Assembly: GCA_012032285.1 (NCBI GenBank)
Contig: JAAURJ010000023.1
Coordinates: 1-43,811 of the forward strand
Source of the DNA: Sphingomonadales bacterium
GTDB lineage: Bacteria > Pseudomonadota > Alphaproteobacteria > Sphingomonadales > Sphingomonadaceae
Direction of reading: 5' to 3'
DNA length: 43,811 bases
Part shown: one piece after another, positions 1 through 8,381 of the stretch
Position numbering within the stretch: the stretch's first letter is position 1
Layout of the letters: each line of letters starts with the position of its first letter
Translations under genes and position numbers: made by a program
Notes under the pieces: generated by a model
Told to the model about the DNA's origin: nothing
Databases searched by the model: none
Seen by the model: only the letters and a program-made list of their open reading frames with translations

Positions 1-546
1 GATACAGAGCTGCGCGATGCGGCGGTGACACTGCTTTTGGCGGGGCATGAAACCACGGCCAATGCGCTGTCATGGGCCTTTATCGAAATCGCCCGCGCTC
101 AGAATGATTTGATGGCGCAATATCACCCGGCGCAGATATTTGCCGAAACGCTGCGGCTGTATCCGTCCATCTGGATCATGGAAAGGCGGGCAATCGCAGC
201 GGACAGCATAGGCGGATACCGGGTCGAGCGCGGATCAATGATGTTGATGTCGCCCTATGTTCTGCACCGCCATCCGGGGCTTTGGGAAAACCCAGACCGG
301 TTTGATCCGGCGCGTTTCGATGCGGGCGGAGAGGATAAGGGGCCAAGGGGCCGCTATATCCCCTTTGGCATAGGCAAGCATAAATGCGTCGGCCTCTCCA
401 TGGCGCAGATGTTGGCGCAGCGGATCATCGCGGCGGTAACAAAGCGGTTTCACCTGCAACTATATGCCGGGCAGATAACAGAGGCGCAGCCGGGTATTAC
501 CTTGCAGCATAAAAATCCGGTGATGGTAAGCTTGGCGGAGCGATAG
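1..546 (+). CDS. Cytochrome P450, C-terminal part (5' end outside window)
   Basis: The reading frame is open from base 1, so the gene starts upstream of the window. The visible part carries the oxygen-binding I-helix motif AGHETT (about bases 40-57), the K-helix ExxR motif (ETLR), an FDPARF segment of the PERF type, and the heme-binding loop FGIGKHKCVG with the ligand cysteine codon at 385-387. It is therefore a heme monooxygenase that needs redox partners; none is encoded here. The stretch from AGHETT to ExxR is short (about 36 residues), as in soluble bacterial class I P450s. The substrate is unknown. The gene converges on the deacetylase-like gene at 762-1736. A 15-codon frame (GTG at 546, stop at 591-593) overlaps the P450 stop codon and may be the stub of a lost coupled gene. 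Confidence 0.9.
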   Translation, partial: DTELRDAAVTLLLAGHETTANALSWAFIEIARAQNDLMAQYHPAQIFAETLRLYPSIWIMERRAIAADSIGGYRVERGSMMLMSPYVLHRHPGLWENPDRFDPARFDAGGEDKGPRGRYIPFGIGKHKCVGLSMAQMLAQRIIAAVTKRFHLQLYAGQITEAQPGITLQHKNPVMVSLAER

Positions 547-761
547 TGAGCGATTTTGACCTGATCTGTGTTCCCATTTGGGCGCTGATCTGATTCAATT
601 TATTTGCTGTTATAGAGGTCCGCATGGATGGCGAGACCATCCGTTCCTCGTGCCAACGCTCTCTCCCGGCACATCGGACATTATTCGGCAGCGCCCCGCC
701 TCAGGAATGCGCCGCATTGCTCGGGAATAGCAGCTATGCTTCAATCAAAGTGAAATCGCGT

Positions 762-1736
762 TCAGCACGCGCCGTAAAGCGTATTGGCTATAGCCTGCTC
801 GCCCATGCGGCAGAGCGTGCGGTGATAGGCGTGCGGCAACAATGAAGGTGATTTTTGCGGGCTTTCGATCATCGGGGGGTAGCCGGTATAGGTCGCGGTG
901 TCCACGCCCGGCAGATGGGCAATATAGGCGCACGCCTTTTCAAAACGGTGCCTTATAATAGGGTTGATCCGTTTGCGGTCGCGGCTGAGCAGTTCGAAAC
1001 TGTGCGAGACAAAGGTAAAGCTTTTCCGTGCTGTATCGCGGGCATGGCGTACCGCGCAGGCAATTTCTTGCGCTGAAAGAGCGGTGATTTGTGCGTGCCG
1101 TTGTCCGCCGCCTCTGGCCGCTATCGAACCAATAGGCACTTGAACCACGCCCAAATATTCAATTGGGTGGATATTATCCGGACCAAGCGAAATGGCGCAT
1201 TGACTCTGTTCAATGCCCGGACAATGGCTGCTTTCATAAGCAATACCGTGCCGTGCCAGCGCCCGCAGCGTATCGTCATTGGCCCCATAATTGCCCGCGC
1301 GGAACGCAACCGGGCGCGGTGCGCCTGCGGCAATAATCTGTTCGATTCCATAACCGATCAGCGTGTATTGATCGTCGGCGCTGAAATCCTTCATATTGCG
1401 CCCGGTCTTCACCCCCAAAGGATTGGCGGTGCCAGCAAAGCCCAGCCATTCGCTATGCATGTGCAATTGCACATCATGGCCGCGCGAGACGATCGGCTGC
1501 ACCATAGCGGCAATCGCCTCTGTTCCCCAGATAAGAGCGGGCATGGGATCGACAAAAAATACCGCCTTCAACCCATAGCGATCCAATATATCCATTTGAT
1601 GGAAAATCCCGGCCTCGCCATCGGGTGTAAGGCCGCGGATCGACCGGTCGAAATTCACCTGACGGCTATGCTCGCCCTGCTGGCCATAAAGGGCGCAGCT
1701 ATATTCTGTATCGATGGTAATATAGATGGCGGTCAT
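762..1736 (-). CDS. Polysaccharide deacetylase-like (NodB-homology/CE4-type) protein
   Basis: This 324-residue protein has a NodB-like layout. An N-terminal ITIDTEYS strand supplies the metal-binding or catalytic Asp (D9), HMHSEW supplies the His pair (H92, H94), and a later RAGNYG segment matches the usual RxGNxG-type arginine motif. No signal peptide is visible, so it is probably cytosolic. Known family members hydrolyse N- or O-acetyl groups from sugars or act on related amides. The substrate cannot be read from sequence. It is a single minus-strand gene. Its upstream region holds an AT-rich 18-bp repeat that recurs before the TonB receptor gene. No strong ribosome binding site is seen, so the ATG at 1736 is the best but not a certain start. 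Confidence 0.75.
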   Translation of the reverse strand: MTAIYITIDTEYSCALYGQQGEHSRQVNFDRSIRGLTPDGEAGIFHQMDILDRYGLKAVFFVDPMPALIWGTEAIAAMVQPIVSRGHDVQLHMHSEWLGFAGTANPLGVKTGRNMKDFSADDQYTLIGYGIEQIIAAGAPRPVAFRAGNYGANDDTLRALARHGIAYESSHCPGIEQSQCAISLGPDNIHPIEYLGVVQVPIGSIAARGGGQRHAQITALSAQEIACAVRHARDTARKSFTFVSHSFELLSRDRKRINPIIRHRFEKACAYIAHLPGVDTATYTGYPPMIESPQKSPSLLPHAYHRTLCRMGEQAIANTLYGAC

Positions 1737-1787
1737 TTTGCTTTACAGGGTCAGGCTGGTCACTGATTTTGCAGAATAAGGGCATAG

Positions 1788-1805
1788 TATTAAAATAAAT
1801 TTATT
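1788..1805. repeat. AT-rich palindromic repeat, copy 1
   Basis: The 18-mer tattaaaataaatttatt is identical to bases 15892-15909. It includes a perfect palindrome, AAAATAAATTTATTTT at 1792-1807 in this copy. It lies 52 bases upstream of the deacetylase-like gene and just past the stop of the nucleotidyltransferase gene. An operator, an UP-like element or part of a terminator U-tract are all possible. Confidence 0.5.
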
Positions 1806-1807
1806 TT

Positions 1808-2539
1808 TTAAGACCCTGACCTTAAAACCTCATATTCCTCTGGCACGCCGCAAAAAATGACGTCTTGCGCCCTTATCAAATGATAGTGGATGGCTTTGCC
1901 GTCTTGGATCAAATGATTGTATAAAGGCGCCACAAACAGCTCTTTTGCGCTGGGATTCTGTTTTTCCACTGTCAATGCGGACAGGAAATATTCGGCGCGG
2001 GCGAAATGATATAGGCCGGTGCAGCATAGATTGGATATGGGTTTTTTTTCGGCTGTTTCGGCGGCGTAGGGCACACTGTCATGGGCGGACACAGGGCGAA
2101 CATAGGACCAATTGGCTCCGCTACCTTCAAACACTTCCAGATATCCGTCGCTGCAATGCATCCATTTTTTAGCCGGATAGGAAAAGCTGGGGCGGAAAGT
2201 GTCGATGTTAAAGATACTTATTGGCCCGCCTTGATGGTAGCCACTGCGTTTCAGCCCGATTTCAACGGTTTCCGCTTGTCCCGCTGTCATTTGGTCAAGA
2301 ATAACGGTTATGGGATTTTCGACCCCCATGGCGGCGCATTGGTTTTTGATAAAGTCTTCAACATCAGGATCGTCGTTGCGCGCAATGAACAAAAAAGGGT
2401 GCGATTTGAAATAGCTGCTAAAACCGCAAACGGCTTTTTCAAAAACGCTCATGCGACCGATCTGCAGCTTATATTTGGGTAATGTATAGCCCGCTTCTGC
2501 AAACCGACGCGATGCACCAGCCATGGGGAAGATAAACAT
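1808..2539 (-). CDS. Nucleotidyltransferase-like protein (sugar/capsule type)
   Basis: About 243 residues. The N-terminus MFIFPMAGASRRFAEAGY followed by LPKYKLQI matches the nucleotide-binding G-x-G-x-R-F...P-K signature of sugar-phosphate and phosphocholine-type nucleotidyltransferases. FNIDTF looks like the metal-binding Asp strand. A longer frame reaches 2584, but ATG 2537-2539 follows the stop of the upstream gene (2541-2543) by one base and has an AAGG-type ribosome site, so I use that start. It is the last gene of a minus-strand operon with 2541-4154 and 4161-5258, which suggests activation of a sugar or small alcohol for glycan decoration. The nucleotide and substrate are not known. 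Confidence 0.75.
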   Translation of the reverse strand: MFIFPMAGASRRFAEAGYTLPKYKLQIGRMSVFEKAVCGFSSYFKSHPFLFIARNDDPDVEDFIKNQCAAMGVENPITVILDQMTAGQAETVEIGLKRSGYHQGGPISIFNIDTFRPSFSYPAKKWMHCSDGYLEVFEGSGANWSYVRPVSAHDSVPYAAETAEKKPISNLCCTGLYHFARAEYFLSALTVEKQNPSAKELFVAPLYNHLIQDGKAIHYHLIRAQDVIFCGVPEEYEVLRSGS

Positions 2540-2540
2540 T

Positions 2541-4154
2541 TCAGCCGCCTTGCATTTCAACAAACAACCGCGCAGCATTGGCAATAAATGCCTTCTGGCG
2601 ATCAGGTCGGTCGCTGTGTAGCGGTAACATCGACAGGAATAAGTTTATGATAATCGCACTTATTTCCTCACTATCGGCGCGGTAATCGCCAATGGCCATA
2701 GCCGCAAAGCTTTTTTTGGCATGATGGTAATTGGGATGATCATCGAAATGGATATTAAGATCATAACCATGCGATGAAATATCATAGCGCCCGGCAATAA
2801 TATCATCATATCGGCCCAAAACAGAATGTCCCAATTTGGCAAGATCATAGCGTGTATCGCCGTAGATATTGGGACCACTACCTCCAATATAGCCGCGTGG
2901 ATCAAGTGCCCTAATTCGCCGCACACGGGGATTATAGAGAATATTGCTGAAACAAAAATCACCATGCATTACATTGGAGGGAGCGGGCGTAATAAAATTT
3001 ATCTGTTCAAGCGCAAACGTCATTATCCCGCGCAGGGAAGGAAGATTGCGGCCCGCATATCGTAATTCGTGGTCAACCGAAAAAACATTATCAGCAGCAA
3101 ATTCTGCAAGCCGCTTTTCGCCTTTATCGGCTACCAGCGCTTTTAATATCTGCCCCGCTTGCCATTCGGGGTTTTGATTTGTGGCGCAATTTTCCAAAAA
3201 TAGCTGGCAAGAGGCAAAGGCATGGGTCCACATAGCGGGGTCCATTTTCCCGAAAACAAGCAGTTCGGCCAAATTGGGTAGATATTCATATTCAGTTTCA
3301 TACCAGGCCGAACCATCGCTGTTTTCACCGCTTTCAACCAAGCGTGCAGTGTAAACACGCAGTCCATGAGGAAGCGTATCATACCAAGCGGCTTCCGCCT
3401 TTATCTTATTCCTAGCGCTGAACGACGATTTGCGGACCGTGACACCATCATTGTCGAGAAGGTTAAAATGCCGCGCCGTCGTAACCGTTCGGCGGGACCT
3501 GTAAAAGGTACGCAAATGTCCAAAATCATACCAGTTTACTAAAGGCAATACCGACAGGGATCGAAGCGAATTATAACGGTTTACACCGTCAATAAAATCA
3601 CCGCGTGTATATGTCAGGCTTTGCAGCAACAAAGTGGCGCTGGAGAATGAAAAATATCCGCAAGCTACTTGGCTGCGCCCTATGTCATGAGCGCCTGCAG
3701 CAATTGTGTTTATAGCAAGCATTGCGCCATCGTCATCGCTATCGACTGCCGCCCAACTATAGCCGTCTGACGATTGAGCAACGCCAATATGATCGCCATG
3801 ATCTTGGGGCAATTCATCGATCAAAGTGTCGCCATGCAAGATCGTGATCGGACTATCGGTCACCGCGATCATATTGCAGGCAAAAATGACGGCTTCACCT
3901 AAAGAAAGGCCAAGCGGTAAGGGCAATAGAGTGACCCCGGCGGATTCCAATTGCAAATGATCTCGCTTTTGCAATTCGAATGTTTCGGGCAAAGTCAGAT
4001 AGATATTTTCCTCCTGGCCTATGGATTGCAGTTGATAGTCGAGCAATCTTTTCATACCTACGGGAAGGAAGCTTGGAGGCAAGCGCCCAAATTCGGCGGC
4101 CAATTCCTGCTCAACAAATGCGGATGATAAGATCAGGAAAACGCGTTCGGTCAT
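2541..4154 (-). CDS. Fused nucleotidyltransferase + APH/choline-kinase-like phosphotransferase
   Basis: A 537-residue two-domain protein. Residues 1 to about 230 resemble a nucleotidyltransferase fold (FLPVGMKRLLDYQL near 29-42, ILHGDT near 105-110). Its usual GxGxR loop is poorly conserved, so this half may be inactive or divergent. Residues 240-537 look like an aminoglycoside/choline kinase: Brenner motif HGDFCFSN (397-404), LDPRG with the metal Asp (D418) and a later GDTRYDLAK. Known bacterial analogues phosphorylate and then activate a small alcohol or sugar as a CDP- or UDP-conjugate for surface polymers. The gene sits in a tight operon: 6 bases after the gene at 4161-5258 and 1 base before the next nucleotidyltransferase. 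A cytosolic location is inferred. Confidence 0.72.
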   Translation of the reverse strand: MTERVFLILSSAFVEQELAAEFGRLPPSFLPVGMKRLLDYQLQSIGQEENIYLTLPETFELQKRDHLQLESAGVTLLPLPLGLSLGEAVIFACNMIAVTDSPITILHGDTLIDELPQDHGDHIGVAQSSDGYSWAAVDSDDDGAMLAINTIAAGAHDIGRSQVACGYFSFSSATLLLQSLTYTRGDFIDGVNRYNSLRSLSVLPLVNWYDFGHLRTFYRSRRTVTTARHFNLLDNDGVTVRKSSFSARNKIKAEAAWYDTLPHGLRVYTARLVESGENSDGSAWYETEYEYLPNLAELLVFGKMDPAMWTHAFASCQLFLENCATNQNPEWQAGQILKALVADKGEKRLAEFAADNVFSVDHELRYAGRNLPSLRGIMTFALEQINFITPAPSNVMHGDFCFSNILYNPRVRRIRALDPRGYIGGSGPNIYGDTRYDLAKLGHSVLGRYDDIIAGRYDISSHGYDLNIHFDDHPNYHHAKKSFAAMAIGDYRADSEEISAIIINLFLSMLPLHSDRPDRQKAFIANAARLFVEMQGG

Positions 4155-4160
4155 AATAGC

Positions 4161-5258
4161 TTATATATTGGTGTTATCCAATGCGGCCCGCATTTGACGA
4201 CCATAATAACAATAATCATCCATATTTATCTTTGCACCATAAGCGTCCAGCTGTGCCATAATCTCTTCTGCATCGCTTTTGCGCCCTTCTGCAAGAGCAA
4301 GTCGGCCACGGGATAATAATATTGGTGGTTCGTCAGCATTTGAAGCTTTCGTTAAAGCTTCCTTTGCACCCGCCAGATCATCATTATCAAGGCAGATATT
4401 GGCTTGAATAGCTGCGACAAAATTTGCTGTTGGTCCGCAGGATGTATTAGCGTCATACCTTTTGCCGATTGCTGACAAAAATGCATCACGCGGCCATGGA
4501 TCAACGCCGATTTCAGCTTTGATTGCATGGGCATTTAACTTGCGACCTAAGATAAACTCTCCAATAATTTCATGAACATGATGCCGTTCTTTTTCGAACA
4601 TATTATGACGCATATGTTCGATTAAATCTTCCATCACATCGCGGTGCGCAACAATGACATTGTCGCCTGCCATCAATGTGCCGTCACCTTCTTCAAGCAG
4701 CCAGTCGAGATAAATTTCCGAACGGTCAAACTGTGTTGGTATGCAGGGCAGTTCGCATAAATCTGGTCTGATCCGAGCAACAATATCAAATTTATTCTTG
4801 CTCTCCTGTTCTGCGCATTTCATCAGGTTGAATGCCCGTGCCATTTTATAGTGAATGAAACGCATCGTATATTGATGTGCCCATTGCGGCAAAGTTTCCA
4901 CAAAAAGACGTCGATCCTCGATATCCACATAAGGCGTAATATTTTTGAGCCGATCGGCATCCACATTCTGCGATGTCAATGTCATACGGATATGATCGAA
5001 AAATTCGGGTATGAGTTTCTCAATTTCTCCAAATCCGATTAAGGAAGTGGGAAGGGCATCGCCAATATCAAAGCCCAAGGACCGTGATACCTGTCTTGGC
5101 GCAACCCAGCCTTCGACTTTTGAACCCACTGTCCCCCAAACCGATATGAAAATTTCCGTCTGATCCAGTACGGCCTCTTCCAAAGCATCGAGAAGCGTTT
5201 GATTGGCCCTTATCTCTCCGGTGACGCATATGGCAAGTGATGGATTTCCAGCAGTCAT
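4161..5258 (-). CDS. Putative glycan/LPS-synthesis protein with TPR-like tail
   Basis: About 365 residues, not assigned to a named family with certainty. The first part begins AICVTGEIRANQTLLDAL, has IFISVWG, then FDIVARIRPDL and GDNVIVAHRD. This order is reminiscent of WavE-like or other surface-glycan glycosyltransferases. The last 90 residues (NICLDNDDLAGAKEAL and following) look like one or two TPR-type helical repeats. A longer frame starts at 5300, but ATG 5256-5258 has an AGGGA ribosome site about five bases upstream and the longer start has none. First gene of the operon that continues with the kinase fusion and the nucleotidyltransferase. No signal peptide. Confidence 0.55.
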   Translation of the reverse strand: MTAGNPSLAICVTGEIRANQTLLDALEEAVLDQTEIFISVWGTVGSKVEGWVAPRQVSRSLGFDIGDALPTSLIGFGEIEKLIPEFFDHIRMTLTSQNVDADRLKNITPYVDIEDRRLFVETLPQWAHQYTMRFIHYKMARAFNLMKCAEQESKNKFDIVARIRPDLCELPCIPTQFDRSEIYLDWLLEEGDGTLMAGDNVIVAHRDVMEDLIEHMRHNMFEKERHHVHEIIGEFILGRKLNAHAIKAEIGVDPWPRDAFLSAIGKRYDANTSCGPTANFVAAIQANICLDNDDLAGAKEALTKASNADEPPILLSRGRLALAEGRKSDAEEIMAQLDAYGAKINMDDYCYYGRQMRAALDNTNI

Positions 5259-5372
5259 ATTATCCCTATCCACCAGATCAACAATATATCTACAAACCAT
5301 ATTAGCAGCATGGCGAAAACAAGCGAGCCTAATTTCAAATTTTTCCTATAAAAATAAGCTTCTGCGGCTTGT

Positions 5373-5386
5373 ATTATAAATATAAT
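5373..5386. promoter_or_regulatory. Back-to-back -10 boxes in a divergent intergenic region
   Basis: The 14-mer ATTATAAATATAAT contains a perfect TATAAT on the plus strand (5381-5386, 38 bases before the GTG of the glycosyltransferase) and a perfect TATAAT on the minus strand (5378-5373, about 115 bases before the operon at 5258). Neither has a convincing -35 hexamer, so promoter function is inferred. Confidence 0.35.
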
Positions 5387-5423
5387 CCATGATAGCAAAA
5401 ATCAGTGAATTGAGAGGATTACC

Positions 5424-6575
5424 GTGCAAAAAATGCATATTGTCATAACGACTGCTGGAACCAGCGGTGATGCCATACCTTTTGTTGCCATTGGTAAAGA
5501 GCTGATAGCTCGTGGTTATAAAGTGACATTGATGACCAGCCGGGATCATGAAATGCTGGCGCGGAAAAATGGACTTGATTTTATGCCGACGGGGGATGCG
5601 GATATGCCGCAAATAGGCCGCGATGAACGTGCCTTTTTCCGCGACCAGCTTTTCCCCGCCTATGTTATGATCGAAAAGCATATCGCTACTTTGCGAGCCA
5701 ATGGTGAAGAGGTTTTCGGTGTAGTCCGTGTGGGCAATTGGGGCGGGTTAATGGCGTGCGAACGGCATCAACTGCCTTTTGTGATCATGGTTCCGCAGCC
5801 CGCATCCATTTGGGGATATGGACAACCAATTTGCGATGAAGACCGAGTTCTGGTCAACAATTGGCGGCATTCCATCGGGTTGCATATGGTGACAGGCTAT
5901 ACCATTCCTGAACCTGCTATTCTGACTATTGGTTTGTTTCCGGACTGGTTCGGTTTCCCTGATACCGAAAGAATGCCGCGGGGGATATGCACTGGTTTTC
6001 CCTTTTTGGATTCGGATCAGAAGGTGCTGCCGCCGGAGATAGAATCCTTTATAGAAAATTATGGGCCGCCTGTTGTTTTTACAGCAGGTACAGGGGTTCA
6101 GGATATTGAAAAATTTGCCGGAGTCGCGCGTGAATTCCAAAGGAAAACTGACCGCCCGGTTATTTTTTTAAGCCATTATTGCAAAACCATTGGCGAAACC
6201 GAAAACACTATGTTTCGGGTACTTCCCTTTTTGGATCACAGGTTGCTCTTTCCCAGTGCGGCGATGGTTGTTCATAATGGCGGCATCGGGGTCATTGCGC
6301 AGGCGATACGCGCCGCCGTGCCGCAACTGGTGGTCCCTCTGGTCTGGGATCAACCGGACAATCGTGACCGGATAGAGGCGCTTGGAATTGGCTGTGGAAT
6401 CGAACTTGCTGATCTTTCAGCCACCGGATTACAGTTGGCTTTGGAGCATTTTGAAACGATGGACCGTAAACCGTTGCATCTTGCGGCTGCAGCGGTAAGG
6501 GGCGAAAATGCCGCAAGCCTGTGTGCCGATCAGATAGAAAGCGCCATAGCAAAGCCGTTAAAAAAGACAGCATAA
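5424..6575 (+). CDS. GT1-family (UGT-like) glycosyltransferase, paralog A
   Basis: A 383-residue GT-B fold enzyme. The N-terminal Rossmann half begins HIVITTAGTSGDAIPFVAIG, typical of UDP-glucuronosyl/sterol/macrolide glucosyltransferases. The C-terminal half has AAMVVHNGGIG (H284) followed by PQLVVPLVWDQPDNRDR, the nucleotide-sugar donor pocket. It should move a sugar from a nucleotide donor to a hydroxyl of a small, often lipophilic acceptor in the cytosol. The start is GTG 5424, with GAGAGGA five bases upstream; the ATG at 5433 is too far from it. It converges on the ABC exporter (3 bases between stops). Its paralog lies just beyond that exporter, which points to two related sugar additions in one product. 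Confidence 0.85.
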   Translation: MQKMHIVITTAGTSGDAIPFVAIGKELIARGYKVTLMTSRDHEMLARKNGLDFMPTGDADMPQIGRDERAFFRDQLFPAYVMIEKHIATLRANGEEVFGVVRVGNWGGLMACERHQLPFVIMVPQPASIWGYGQPICDEDRVLVNNWRHSIGLHMVTGYTIPEPAILTIGLFPDWFGFPDTERMPRGICTGFPFLDSDQKVLPPEIESFIENYGPPVVFTAGTGVQDIEKFAGVAREFQRKTDRPVIFLSHYCKTIGETENTMFRVLPFLDHRLLFPSAAMVVHNGGIGVIAQAIRAAVPQLVVPLVWDQPDNRDRIEALGIGCGIELADLSATGLQLALEHFETMDRKPLHLAAAAVRGENAASLCADQIESAIAKPLKKTA

Positions 6576-6578
6576 AAT

Positions 6579-8357
6579 CTATAATTTTTGCGCTGCGACC
6601 ATTTTGGCAAATTTGCCTTTAGCAGCAATCAACGCATCGAAACTACCCCTTTCGATAATACGCCCTTTGTCGATGACAAAAATAACATCTGCACCGCGCA
6701 CTGTGATTAACCGATGGGCGATGATGATTGTGGTGCGGTTTTTGCGGCGGGTTTCAATTAAGTTTTGTATCTTGGTTTCCGTTATCGCGTCGAGTGCGCT
6801 GGTTGCTTCATCGAGAATCAATATCGGTGCGTCTTTGAGCAAAGACCGCAGTAAACCCAAACGTTGCCTCTCGCCTCCGGATATTGTGCGGCCACTATGG
6901 GCCAATACTTCATCCCACCCCTCACGCTCTTCAGACAGAAAATGTGTCAGATCTGCAAGTTGGAGCAATTCCTCCAATTCATCCAGAGTCGCATCATGTT
7001 TTCCTAGCCGTAAATTTTCGGCCAAGCTTTGCTGCAGGATCGGGGAGTCCTGAAACACCACGGAGATGGATCGGCGCAACGATGCCAGCGTCATATCCTT
7101 TACATTGATGTTATCAATAAAAATCGCGCCGCTTTGCGGGTCCCATAAACGGCATAGCAAACCGACAAGCGTGCTTTTGCCGCCACCTGTTTCACCGACA
7201 AGAGCAATGGTTTGTCCAGCTTTCACCTCAAAGCTGATATCCTTAACCAATGGTTTAGTACCGCTATGAGCGAAATTGACATTTTGAAAGCGTATATCGC
7301 CCTTGGCATGGGACAACTCAATTGCATCATCGCGTTCAGCCATCACATCCTGTGAATCTAGGATATGAAAAAAATTGACCAATATTTGCCGGTGGACCAA
7401 CAATTGCGTGGCAAAGGAGGTTAATTGTTCAATCCGCGATATGACCAGACCGGCAAAGCTGGTAAATGTGACCAATTCACCGATGCTAGTTTGACCCCAA
7501 TAGAATAAATATGCACCCAAAACAAAAATCGCGAGCAATGCTAAAGCCGAAAAAGCCCGGTTGAGCACATAGGCTGTCGCCCATTTTGTCAGCACCGGAA
7601 ATTGGATATCCAAAAATTCGCCGACACGGCGCTGAAAAATATGGATCGATGCCCCAACTTTATCATAGCTTTGCAATAAGGACGCATTGTTGACCGTATC
7701 ATAAAAGTGGGTGGCAATTTTCCGATCAACATCATAGGCCGCACGCTGCCCTGCATCGGTAACCACGGCAAAATAGATATTTACTATCAGGAACAGCAGA
7801 ACCAGAAATATTAACAACAGCGACAAGGGCGGATTTAAGAAGGTCATCACCGGGAAAAGGATGGCGATGGTCATGATGCTGGATGCGTGTTCCCTGAATA
7901 TCTGCAACCACATATTATATAGGTAATGATTCGCCTCCATCATATAGCGTGCCAAAGCACCGGCGGGCTGACGCTGATGAAATGCTTGTGAGAGCGACAT
8001 AACGTGCCGTAAATATTGGCGGGTCACATCCCATCGGCTAAATTGCACTAAACGGTCGGTTTTTAGCGCGATCATGTAACCCACGACCAACCCGATCAGA
8101 TTGACGATGGCCAATAGCGCGATGATCCGCCATATTTCGGCTAGACCGCTTTGTTGCTTATCGGCCAATTGTCCGAATATATCGATCAAATGACCGAATA
8201 AAATCGGTTCTGTCACTCGCAAGCCAGCTAACAGAAAACTGCCTAGCAATATCAGCCGCAATGACCGGCCGTCACTATCTATCATCCTGATGGCCCGCAG
8301 AAACATTTTCTGCAGTTGCAGGTCTTTTAGCAGCTGGAAATAGTGCAAAGGCGGCAT
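6579..8357 (-). CDS. ABC exporter, fused transmembrane and ATPase domains
   Basis: 592 residues with a type I exporter half-transporter layout. Residues 35-320 hold the hydrophobic membrane domain. The ATPase domain follows with Walker A GETGGGKST, signature SGGERQ, Walker B ILILDE and the switch His in IIIAHR. It should act as a homodimer exporting an amphipathic molecule across the inner membrane (MsbA and drug exporters are the closest functional types). An AGAGG ribosome site precedes ATG 8357. It is the last gene of the minus-strand operon radical SAM - monooxygenase - glycosyltransferase - exporter, 24 bases after paralog B, so the cargo is probably the glycosylated product of this cluster. 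Confidence 0.88.
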   Translation of the reverse strand: MPPLHYFQLLKDLQLQKMFLRAIRMIDSDGRSLRLILLGSFLLAGLRVTEPILFGHLIDIFGQLADKQQSGLAEIWRIIALLAIVNLIGLVVGYMIALKTDRLVQFSRWDVTRQYLRHVMSLSQAFHQRQPAGALARYMMEANHYLYNMWLQIFREHASSIMTIAILFPVMTFLNPPLSLLLIFLVLLFLIVNIYFAVVTDAGQRAAYDVDRKIATHFYDTVNNASLLQSYDKVGASIHIFQRRVGEFLDIQFPVLTKWATAYVLNRAFSALALLAIFVLGAYLFYWGQTSIGELVTFTSFAGLVISRIEQLTSFATQLLVHRQILVNFFHILDSQDVMAERDDAIELSHAKGDIRFQNVNFAHSGTKPLVKDISFEVKAGQTIALVGETGGGKSTLVGLLCRLWDPQSGAIFIDNINVKDMTLASLRRSISVVFQDSPILQQSLAENLRLGKHDATLDELEELLQLADLTHFLSEEREGWDEVLAHSGRTISGGERQRLGLLRSLLKDAPILILDEATSALDAITETKIQNLIETRRKNRTTIIIAHRLITVRGADVIFVIDKGRIIERGSFDALIAAKGKFAKMVAAQKL

Positions 8358-8381
8358 TTCAAACCTCTATTTAATCCTTTG

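Noticed and set aside
1-160. P450 as a broken gene because the I-helix to ExxR distance is short
   Set aside because: A spacing of about 36-39 residues is normal for bacterial class I P450s such as P450cam, and all core motifs are present.
624-845. 73-codon open frame between P450 and deacetylase-like genes
   Set aside because: No motif, no ribosome site, overlaps the deacetylase-like gene; amino acid make-up looks random.
1089-1766. 225-codon plus-strand open frame opposite the deacetylase-like gene
   Set aside because: The minus strand carries NodB-type motifs; the plus frame shows none.
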